64,000 nt of DNA from Bordetella parapertussis (GTDB lineage Bacteria; Pseudomonadota; Gammaproteobacteria; Burkholderiales; Burkholderiaceae_B): NCBI GenBank assembly GCA_945895265.1, contig CAMDEF010000012.1, positions 1 to 64,000 of the forward strand, written 5' to 3'. The stretch's first letter is position 1, and every line of letters starts with the position of its first letter. The notes under the pieces were generated by a model. The model was given only the letters and a program-made list of their open reading frames with translations, was not told where the DNA came from and did no database searches. This document shows positions 53,583-64,000 of the stretch, in pieces. The position numbers and the translations under genes were made by a program.

Positions 53583-54785
53583 TTAAGTTTTAGCAAGGTA
53601 CTCAACGGCGCTGCGCACGCCCTTTGAGCCAACATCGATACCAAGACTTTGCATGGCAGCCTCGACGCCAGCCAAACAGCCCAGGATCATGGCTGGATTT
53701 AAATCACCCAAGTGACCAATTCGGAAGACTCGGCCGGCAAACGGCCCTAATCCCCCAGCAATGAGCACTTGATATTTTTCGCGCGCTGTACTGCGGATCA
53801 ATTCGGGATCAATGCCTGAGCCAACCAACACTGCGGTCACCGAAGCAGAGCGTGCCTGCGGCACTTGACATAAAAACTGCACTTGCCCAGCTTCAGACCA
53901 CGCTTGAACTGCTGCGTGCACGGCCCCGGCAAGGCGCTGATGGCGCGCGTGTACTTGTGCCAGACCCTCTTGCTCGATCAAGCCAAAGGCGGCTTCAAGG
54001 CCAAATAATAAATTTTGAGGGGCGGTACCGCAAAAACGGCTGTACGAGGGCCCCTTGCGACGGCGCAGCCAATCCCAATAAAAACGTGGCGCAGGGTTAT
54101 TGGCACAGACTTGCATCGCGCGTTCATCGGCGGCACAAAAGCCAACGCCTGGGGGACACATCAAGCCCTTTTGCGAGGCACCGATCACGGCGTTGACGCC
54201 CCATTGATCCATATAAAAAGGGATCGCCCCCAACGAAGCCACAACATCGACCACAAACAGTGCGGGGTGCTTGGCCTGATCGATGGCGCGACGCAACGCG
54301 GGCATGTCGCTTGTTGTACTACTCGCGGTGTCGGTGTGCACAGCAAAGACCGCTACGATTTCGTGTTGAGTGTCATCACGCAGAGCTTGCTCGACGACCG
54401 CGGGGTCAATCGGCTGACCTTCGATATATGGGGTACGTACAATGATTGCGCCCATTGCTTCGGCCATCAACGCCCATGAATCAGAAAAATGGCCGGTGCC
54501 TGGAATCAATACTTTTTGACCAGGTGCCAATAGATTCACAATCATGGCTTCCCATACGCCATGGCCATTGGCCGCATACAAAAATATGTCTGCGCTTGCT
54601 GTGTTCAGTATGCCCTGCAAGCCTTGCTCACAGGCGTCAACACAGGCATCTACGCGTGGGTCTCCCATATCGATCGGTTGCCTCGTGAGTGCATCGAGCA
54701 CTGCTTTAGGAACATTAGACGGCCCAGGCGAGTGCAACAAACGGATACCAGGAAAATAAGGAAACGACGCATTAGACGAATTCAT
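53583..54785 (-). CDS. class V aminotransferase (alanine/serine-glyoxylate type)
   Basis: A 400-residue PLP enzyme. I start at ATG 54785 since AAGGA stands five bases upstream and the family N-terminus (LLHSPGPSNVPKAVLDAL) follows. The PLP lysine is in GASQKGLMCPPG, and Asp-Val in VVDVVASLG contacts the cofactor. Relatives are alanine-glyoxylate, serine-glyoxylate and 2-aminoethylphosphonate-type aminotransferases. Its stop lies 10 bases from the kinase start, so it may drive transcription into the two-component pair. Confidence 0.9.
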   Translation of the reverse strand: MNSSNASFPYFPGIRLLHSPGPSNVPKAVLDALTRQPIDMGDPRVDACVDACEQGLQGILNTASADIFLYAANGHGVWEAMIVNLLAPGQKVLIPGTGHFSDSWALMAEAMGAIIVRTPYIEGQPIDPAVVEQALRDDTQHEIVAVFAVHTDTASSTTSDMPALRRAIDQAKHPALFVVDVVASLGAIPFYMDQWGVNAVIGASQKGLMCPPGVGFCAADERAMQVCANNPAPRFYWDWLRRRKGPSYSRFCGTAPQNLLFGLEAAFGLIEQEGLAQVHARHQRLAGAVHAAVQAWSEAGQVQFLCQVPQARSASVTAVLVGSGIDPELIRSTAREKYQVLIAGGLGPFAGRVFRIGHLGDLNPAMILGCLAGVEAAMQSLGIDVGSKGVRSAVEYLAKT

Positions 54786-54884
54786 GACAATCCTTTGTGG
54801 AGACCGCAATAGTTTAACCCGCCGCACCCGCGTGCGTAGTTCACCCAATCGACAGTTTCACCAGTCACGCTCAAACTGCGCGTC

Positions 54885-55688
54885 ATGCGGATGTGGACCA
54901 AACTCTCTCAGCAACGTGGCGCCAGCGCCCTCGAGGCAAGCTTGGCCATCGTGCCGGTTGTACTAGTGTGCTTGCTAGGGATCGAGCTGGTACACGCGCA
55001 CCAGAGCAAGCAGCTGATTAGTCTGGCCTTGCAAGAGGCGGGGCGCACGGCGAGCATCACTGCAGCCAATCACGACAAAGTCAACCAGGCCTTGACGCAG
55101 GCGCTCACCCCCCTTTTTCTGCCTGCGGGCCAATACGCCAGCGCCCTGGCTCGGTTAGAGGCCACCATTGCGCGCTATGAACGACTCTACGCGTTGCCGC
55201 TGTGGCAGCTCGACCTCACTGACCTGACAGGCCAAGGTGCGCACCCACACGACCGTCGAATCATGCAGTTAGATTTGATATACCTGTACGAGCCAAGGCA
55301 CTCGTGGTTGCGTCAAGCACTTCGGCAAAGCGCTCGTTGGCTGAGCGCAAAGCCCGACAGGCTCGCGGCGAAGGCCAGACAGCAAGGCTTAGTGGCAATG
55401 CCACTCAGCCGTAGGGTGGTGCTTCACGCTAGCAAGACTGAGCATGGCTCAAAAAGGGTGCTTACGGGTGTCAAGCAAACGTCTGCGCACCAGTTCAATC
55501 TGCAACAGACTCTCACGCAGACTCTTCCGCAGGCTCTCACTCAGTCTAGGGCAACGTCAACGCCCACAGCTAGGTTCTACTCAACCACAGAGCAAACACA
55601 GCCAACCAAGCACTCGACCTTGGGTTCTTTTCAGCAAACGTTAGACAAAGACAATCTATGCGGGGTCTTGCTGTGCTGCGCGCAGTAA
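54885..55688 (+). CDS. orphan TadE/TadG-like pseudopilin-type protein
   Basis: A 267-residue protein. The N-terminus RGASALEASLAIVPVVLVCL, with the Glu at the processing-like position and a single hydrophobic helix, is the TadE/TadG pattern of Flp-pilus minor subunits. The rest is hydrophilic, mostly helical, ending in a Thr/Gln-rich region (TLTQTLPQALTQ) and CGVLLCCAQ. No other tad gene (rcpA, tadA, flp) is visible in the window. It lies divergently of the aminotransferase and beside ftsB. The function is unclear. Confidence 0.65.
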   Translation: MRMWTKLSQQRGASALEASLAIVPVVLVCLLGIELVHAHQSKQLISLALQEAGRTASITAANHDKVNQALTQALTPLFLPAGQYASALARLEATIARYERLYALPLWQLDLTDLTGQGAHPHDRRIMQLDLIYLYEPRHSWLRQALRQSARWLSAKPDRLAAKARQQGLVAMPLSRRVVLHASKTEHGSKRVLTGVKQTSAHQFNLQQTLTQTLPQALTQSRATSTPTARFYSTTEQTQPTKHSTLGSFQQTLDKDNLCGVLLCCAQ

Positions 55689-55724
55689 CCTGACACTGAC
55701 AGTTCACAAAACCGATGGTGCGGA

Positions 55725-56087
55725 TTACCGCGTGTAAGTGGCAGGTTTGACAGTTGACGCCGGCGCCGCAGGTCGTTGAGGCTTGGTTGAAGGCTTAATT
55801 TCGGGGGGTTTCACATCAAGAGGCAACACCTGAACAAATAACTCACCCTGCCGCATCATGCCGAGTTCTGCGCGGGCCCGCTCTTCGGCCGCCTCGGTAC
55901 CCGTTCGTAAATCGTCAACCTCAGCCAACAACGCGACGTTACGCGCGCGTAAACCGTCATTGATTGAGCGTTGGGAGGCAACATGCTCTTGCGTATCCCA
56001 GACAGACAGCCAGCCACCCCGACCCATCCACAAAGGATATTGGATCAGACCAGCGAGCGCGACCAGCACCAATAGCAAAAGACGCAT
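55725..56087 (-). CDS. ftsB: cell-division protein FtsB
   Basis: A 120-residue bitopic protein of the divisome. It has one N-terminal TM (MRLLLLVLVALAGLIQYPLW) followed by a coiled coil (R-A-R-N-V-A-L-L-A-E-V-D-D-L-R-T-G-T-E-A-A-E-E-R-A-R) and a Pro-rich tail longer than in E. coli. I place the start at ATG 56087, with GAGG five bases ahead; a GTG at 56099 is the alternative. It follows eno, as in most gamma- and betaproteobacteria. It bridges FtsL and FtsQ in the septal complex. Confidence 0.88.
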   Translation of the reverse strand: MRLLLLVLVALAGLIQYPLWMGRGGWLSVWDTQEHVASQRSINDGLRARNVALLAEVDDLRTGTEAAEERARAELGMMRQGELFVQVLPLDVKPPEIKPSTKPQRPAAPASTVKPATYTR

Positions 56088-56148
56088 ACCACCTCGCACT
56101 TGCCAAAAAGGCTAAAGGCGCCCGTCAGGCAAGCCATTCGCGCAACAC

Positions 56149-60014
<3,866 letters not shown>

Positions 60015-60139
60015 TTATAGCCGCAGGCGTGACCTTTGCGGGAACTACGTCTAGCCATTTTGGCAAACTGCCACGAAACCTGACAACACGCATGCTCTTG
60101 TTAAGGTCCGTCTCTGACGCGGTCGAGCGAACGACCGAT

Positions 60140-61957
60140 TTACCGACCAAGTGGCCGTGTGCGCTGCAACAACCAGGCCAAACCCTCGCCGGTCAGGCGA
60201 GGCTCTAGGCGGCGGCAGACCTCTTGGTGGTAGGCGTTCAACCAAGCGATTTCGTCATCGCGTAGTTGGCTGATCTGGATACAAGTCATGTCAATCGGGC
60301 ACAGTGTCAAGGTCTCGAACTCGAGAAACTCGCCAAATTCAGATTCGCCTGCGCTTTGATTACAGACCAGATTTTCGATCCGTATGCCCCAGCGACCAGG
60401 CCGATATAGCCCGGGCTCGTTCGAGGTAATCATGCCCGGTTGCATGGCAGTGTGCGGGGCCGGCGCGGCACGATACGAGATCACCTGCGGGCCTTCGTGC
60501 ACATTCAGGTAATACCCGACCCCGTGACCCGTACCATGGCCGTATTCAGCCAAACGATCCCACAAGGGCGCGCGTGCGACAGCATCGAGCATTGGCGAGG
60601 CAACACCGCGCGGAAACTTTAACCGCGACAAGGCGATCATCGCTTTGAGCACGGCCGTGTAATCGTCTTTTTGTGGCTCAGTCGGTGTGCCAACCGGTAC
60701 CACGCGAGTAATGTCGGTGGTCCCACCCAAATATTGCGCCCCCGAATCGATCAGTAACAAACCATCGCCTTTGATTTGTGCATGCGAGGCTTGCGTGGGA
60801 CGGTAATGAGGCATCGCACCGTTGGCATTAAACGCTGAGATCGTGCCAAAGCTGCGTGAGACAAAGCCTGATTGCTCGCCGCGCAACGTAAGCAGACGCT
60901 CGTCGATCATCAACTCGTTGAGCGGTGTGGCGTCGCTGCAGGCGATGGCCTGTTCGAGCCAGGCAAAAAACGAACACAAGGCTGCGCCATCTTGCTCCAT
61001 GACGCGACGTACGTGATTCAGTTCGAAGGCTGTTTTTTGAGATTTAAAAAAGGTGCTAGGGTTGATGTTACGCACAGTGCGCGTGTGCAACCGATCGATC
61101 AGCGCGCAGGTGGTGCGCGCTGGGTCGAACAGCAGCGTGTCTTGCTCGGGCAGCTCGGCCAAAACCTGCGCCACCATGTCGTAAGGCCGCACGTAAACCT
61201 GAGCTTCGGCAAGTTTGCTGATGAGGGCAGCGTCTACCTTGCCGGGCAACACAAATAACTGGGCGTCGGTCAAGCCGATTAAGACATGTGACAGAAATAC
61301 CGGATTGAACGAGACATCACTGCCGCGTAAATTCAACAGCCAAGCCACGTCATCCAGCGTGGATATCAAATGCCACTGAGCACCTTGTTCAAGCATGGCC
61401 TCGCGCACGCGCGCTAGCTTGACTTGTCGCGAGGCACCTGCAATCTCTACAGGCAAGTCGCGCACCGCTGCGGTGGGCAATGGAGGGCGTTCAGGCCAAC
61501 ATTGCCCAGGCAAATCAAGATCTAGTTTTAGCGCGATGCCACGAGGCTTGAGTAACGCGAGTAATGCCTCGCGCGCAGCCAAACCCAAGGCGCGTCCATC
61601 AACCGCCACCGTCGCACCCTCAGCGAGTTGTTCGGCCAACCAGTTGGTGTGGGCAGGGTCGGTTGCTACACCGATTTTCATGAGGGTGACGTCGGTACCT
61701 GCGAGCTCGGCCTCGGCTTGCACCCAATACCGGCTATCCACCCAAAGGCCAGCAAACTCCTGCGTCACCACAACCGTGCCAACCGAACCGCTAAACCCAG
61801 TCAACCAAGGGCGCAGCTGCCAGTAATCGGGCAAATACTCAGACAAGTGAGGGTCGGCTGAAGGCACCAAGCAAGCCTGCACATTAGCCGCCTGCATGGC
61901 AGCGCGCAATGCCGCTAGAGACTCAGAGGAACTCGAAGTCGAGGAGGATGTTGTCAT
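60140..61957 (-). CDS. Xaa-Pro aminopeptidase (M24B, aminopeptidase P)
   Basis: A 605-residue metallopeptidase that removes N-terminal residues before proline. The long form has two N-terminal creatinase-like domains and a C-terminal pita-bread domain. The metal ligands appear as DSGAQYLGGTTDITR (two Asp), the GHGTGHGVGYYLNVHEG with His, then N-E-P-G-L and I-R-I-E-N-L. I start at ATG 61957 in preference to TTG 61969. A 15-bp direct repeat joins its start region to the end of dedA. Confidence 0.92.
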   Translation of the reverse strand: MTTSSSTSSSSESLAALRAAMQAANVQACLVPSADPHLSEYLPDYWQLRPWLTGFSGSVGTVVVTQEFAGLWVDSRYWVQAEAELAGTDVTLMKIGVATDPAHTNWLAEQLAEGATVAVDGRALGLAAREALLALLKPRGIALKLDLDLPGQCWPERPPLPTAAVRDLPVEIAGASRQVKLARVREAMLEQGAQWHLISTLDDVAWLLNLRGSDVSFNPVFLSHVLIGLTDAQLFVLPGKVDAALISKLAEAQVYVRPYDMVAQVLAELPEQDTLLFDPARTTCALIDRLHTRTVRNINPSTFFKSQKTAFELNHVRRVMEQDGAALCSFFAWLEQAIACSDATPLNELMIDERLLTLRGEQSGFVSRSFGTISAFNANGAMPHYRPTQASHAQIKGDGLLLIDSGAQYLGGTTDITRVVPVGTPTEPQKDDYTAVLKAMIALSRLKFPRGVASPMLDAVARAPLWDRLAEYGHGTGHGVGYYLNVHEGPQVISYRAAPAPHTAMQPGMITSNEPGLYRPGRWGIRIENLVCNQSAGESEFGEFLEFETLTLCPIDMTCIQISQLRDDEIAWLNAYHQEVCRRLEPRLTGEGLAWLLQRTRPLGR

Positions 61958-62027
61958 TTGGAAGGGCAAGTCAAAATACTCAAGACCAACAGACCACTAA
62001 ACAGAGAGGAGTCCGAGGCCATGATGG

Positions 62028-62669
62028 TCATTTGGAAGGGCGAGCAAACTTGGCCTTGAGTACCGCAATAAAGCCGGGCAAAATCGACAAGAAAATAATA
62101 AACAGAATCACCAAGGTCAGGTTGTTGCGCACAAATGGCAGATTGCCGAACCAGTAACCAGCAACTGTCAGCGATACCACCCACAACACCCCGCCGGTCA
62201 CGTTATAAAACAGGAAACGCTTGGGATCAAACCGCGCAAAGCCCGCCACGAAAGGCGCCATGGTGCGCGCCAGCGGAATGAAGCGCGCGATGATGATGGT
62301 TTGGCCACCGTAGCGATCGTAAAAGCCCTGGGTGTAGGCCAGATGCTTAGCGTTGACCAAGCTGGTGCGGGCGATCAGCGCTGCGCCAAACCAACGGCCG
62401 ACCGAATAGTTCACCGCATCGCCCACGATCGCCGCGGTGGTCAAGATGGCCATCAACAGATAGATATCCATCTTGCCCATGGCACACACCGCCCCCGCGA
62501 CAAATAACAACGAATCACCCGGCAAAAAGGGCATAAACACTAAGCCCGTTTCAGCAAAAATAATCGCCACAAGCAAGGCATAAATCCAGACACCATGCGC
62601 CTCGATAAACTGCAACATTGTTTTATCGATGTGCAGCAATAGATCTAACAGCCAGGTCAAGAATTCCAT
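62028..62669 (-). CDS. DedA-family membrane protein
   Basis: A 213-residue inner-membrane protein of the DedA/VTT family with about five to six hydrophobic segments. The typical F-M-P-F-L-P-G-D-S-L-L-F-V-A-G segment, G-D-A-V-N-Y-S-V-G-R and the A-R-F-I-P-L-A-R-T-M-A-P-F-V-A-G region are seen; the acidic and Arg residues there are needed in E. coli YqjA/YghB. Members flip lipid carriers such as undecaprenyl phosphate or keep the membrane potential. Single gene upstream of the aminopeptidase. Confidence 0.92.
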   Translation of the reverse strand: MEFLTWLLDLLLHIDKTMLQFIEAHGVWIYALLVAIIFAETGLVFMPFLPGDSLLFVAGAVCAMGKMDIYLLMAILTTAAIVGDAVNYSVGRWFGAALIARTSLVNAKHLAYTQGFYDRYGGQTIIIARFIPLARTMAPFVAGFARFDPKRFLFYNVTGGVLWVVSLTVAGYWFGNLPFVRNNLTLVILFIIFLSILPGFIAVLKAKFARPSK

Positions 62670-62720
62670 CCCAACATCCTTGTGATGACAAAAGTAAGCG
62701 ACGCGATAGTGTGTCTGATT

Positions 62721-62747
62721 ACAAAAACAGACCGCGCAAGCGCGGTC
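62721..62747 (-). terminator. intrinsic terminator of the CoA-transferase genes
   Basis: On the minus strand GACCGCG and CGCGGTC form a perfect 7-bp stem with loop CTTG, followed by TGTTTTTGT. A further 10-bp stem, AAATCCGCCA (62796-62805) with TGGCGGATTT (62824-62833), lies between it and the scoB stop. Confidence 0.7.
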
Positions 62748-62849
62748 GCAAGACTTCGAGGCAGGCGTTGCGTTCTACCGCAACTCGGACAGCATAAATC
62801 CGCCAGATTTTGTCAGTCAACCTTGGCGGATTTACGCGGACCAGCCGGC

Positions 62850-63503
62850 TTAAGCTACCAGCGAAACATCGAGTTTAGCAGCGGTATGCTCTTGAACTTC
62901 AGCGACAGTCACGCCAGGCGCCAGTTCAAGCAACTTGAGGCCGTTTGGTGTGATTTCAAACACGCCCATATCGGTGATGACCATATCAATCACCCCCACG
63001 CCTGTTAAGGGCAAATTGCACTTGGGCAACAGTTTCATGTCGACCGTGCCATCTTTTTTGCGGGCCACATGCTCCATTAAAACAATGACGCGGCCAACAC
63101 CCGCGACTAAGTCCATTGCCCCGCCCATCCCTTTCACCATCTTGCCTGGGATCATCCAATTTGCAAGGTCACCGGTTTCGGACACCTGCATGGCACCCAG
63201 GATGGCTAAATTAATTTTGCCACCGCGAATCATGGCAAACGAATCTGCCGACGAAAAAATCGACGAGCCAGGAATGGTCGTGACCGTTTGCTTACCGGCA
63301 TTAATCATGTCAGCGTCAACTTCGCTTTCAAGCGGAAACGGCCCTATCCCCAGCAAGCCATTTTCTGACTGCAACCACACCTCAATCCCCTTAGGGACAT
63401 GGTTTGCCACCAAGGTAGGCAAACCAATACCCAGATTGACATAAAAACCATCTTGTAATTCACGTGCCGCACGTGCGGCCATTTCGTCACGAGTCCATGC
63501 CAT
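62850..63503 (-). CDS. scoB: 3-oxoacid CoA-transferase subunit B
   Basis: A 217-residue subunit of a family I CoA-transferase, which moves CoA from succinyl-CoA to acetoacetate or another 3-oxoacid. The catalytic glutamate is Glu47 in [11 protein letters not shown], after the glycine loop [10 protein letters not shown]. It pairs with the A subunit upstream; 12 bases separate them. PcaJ and ScoB are hard to tell apart by sequence, so the 3-oxoadipate transferase is an alternative. It ends at a terminator at 62721-62747. Confidence 0.87.
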   Translation of the reverse strand: MAWTRDEMAARAARELQDGFYVNLGIGLPTLVANHVPKGIEVWLQSENGLLGIGPFPLESEVDADMINAGKQTVTTIPGSSIFSSADSFAMIRGGKINLAILGAMQVSETGDLANWMIPGKMVKGMGGAMDLVAGVGRVIVLMEHVARKKDGTVDMKLLPKCNLPLTGVGVIDMVITDMGVFEITPNGLKLLELAPGVTVAEVQEHTAAKLDVSLVA

Positions 63504-63515
63504 GTTGATTGCTCC

Positions 63516-64000
63516 TTAGTTCGCCGCGCGGACGGTGCGTTGTTCGATGCGTTTTTCAGGGGTCGCATTGACCACAATGCGATGCACGTAAATGCCGGGC
63601 AGATGAATTTGTTCAGGCTCGAGTTCACCCAACTCAACGACTTTTTCAACCTCAACAACGGTGAGTTTGCCTGCCTGTGCCACCGGCGGATTAAAGTTGC
63701 GCGCGGTTTTATGAAAAATCAAATTACCGCTGCGATCAGCGATGTAGGCTTTGACCAAAGAGATCTCGGGTACTAAGGCGCGCTCCATGACGTACTTTTC
63801 GCCATCGAACTCACGGATTTCTTTGCCATCTGCCACCACGGTGCCTACACCGGTACGGGTAAAGAAGGCTGGGATACCCGCGCCGCCGGCGCGCAGGCGT
63901 TCGGCCAACGTACCTTGAGGGGTGAACTCAAGCTCGAGTTCGCCAGCCAAAAATTGGCGCTCAAACTCTTTGTTTTCGCCCACATACGAGGCGATCATCT
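63516..64000 (-). CDS. scoA: 3-oxoacid CoA-transferase subunit A (partial, 5' end beyond window)
   Basis: About 160 C-terminal residues of the A subunit are seen; the frame runs off the right edge, so the start and the G-x-G-G-x-x-x loop at the front are missing. Visible are L-E-F-T-P-Q-G-T-L-A-E-R-L-R-A-G-G-A-G-I-P-A-F, the G-V-G-T-V-V segment and A-R-N-F-N-P-P-V-A, all standard. Its stop is 12 bases before subunit B. The C-terminal end E-K-R-I-E-Q-R-T-V-R is normal. Confidence 0.87.
   Translation of the reverse strand, partial: MIASYVGENKEFERQFLAGELELEFTPQGTLAERLRAGGAGIPAFFTRTGVGTVVADGKEIREFDGEKYVMERALVPEISLVKAYIADRSGNLIFHKTARNFNPPVAQAGKLTVVEVEKVVELGELEPEQIHLPGIYVHRIVVNATPEKRIEQRTVRAAN

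Overview
The window reads as a chromosomal segment of a betaproteobacterium of the order Burkholderiales, most like the Alcaligenaceae. This rests on gene content and order: pyrG-kdsA-eno-ftsB, fkpB-ispH, rpmB-rpmG, leuS-lptE-holA-proA, tripartite-tricarboxylate (Bug) binding proteins, and a C45/ABC/Gfo-Idh catabolic block. Base composition is moderate in GC. The species cannot be named from the sequence alone.

Layout. Positions 1-2.4 kb are a decayed accessory patch: an RTX-type protein fragment, a degenerate copy of the 3' part of tRNA-Asn, an intact HepT/MntA toxin-antitoxin pair, tRNA-Asn itself, and a hicAB pair whose toxin has lost its middle. 2.4-9.9 kb is a small-molecule uptake and catabolism cluster: NodB-fold amidohydrolase, SsuABC/ThiXYZ-like ABC importer, C45 Ntn-hydrolase, Gfo/Idh oxidoreductase and Fe-dependent alcohol dehydrogenase. 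10.1-18.4 kb encodes a giant thioester-containing bacterial alpha-2-macroglobulin coupled to PBP1C. 18.4-19.0 kb is a collapsed IS605-like element, followed by tRNA-Thr. 19.3-26.7 kb is an acyl-CoA catabolic operon with two Bug proteins, an enoyl-CoA hydratase, two acyl-CoA dehydrogenases (one frameshifted) and an NDP-forming acyl-CoA synthetase. 26.7-37.8 kb mixes transport and metabolism: ChaA, a frameshifted small gene, an exported beta-carbonic anhydrase, a phosphoesterase, kdgK/eda of the Entner-Doudoroff pathway, fkpB-ispH, radC, a thiolase, a luciferase-like oxidoreductase and a drug-efflux MFS protein. 37.9-46.4 kb is core: rpmBG, leuS-lptE-holA, proA, a HemJ-like protein and an rRNA methyltransferase. 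46.4-47.0 kb is a repeat and regulatory patch around an unrecognised 58-residue protein. 47.0-64 kb holds an RDD protein, an acyl-CoA synthetase, gamma-carbonic anhydrase, Hsp33, a DISM-type two-component system, a class V aminotransferase, an orphan TadE-like protein, ftsB/eno/kdsA/pyrG, an aminopeptidase P, a DedA protein and a 3-oxoacid CoA-transferase cut by the right edge.

The most unusual items are (i) a three-copy 12-bp palindromic operator placed on a sigma70 promoter in front of the 58-residue protein, preceded by a six-unit 19-bp palindromic tandem array; (ii) a second, differently built palindromic tandem array between convergent genes at 8.6-8.7 kb; (iii) the HepT/MntA islet bracketed by tRNA-Asn sequence; (iv) the collapsed IS605 that retains both ends and the 3' part of tnpB; and (v) two single-base homopolymer frameshifts that may be assembly errors or real decay. 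No CRISPR array, prophage or complete new defence system was seen.
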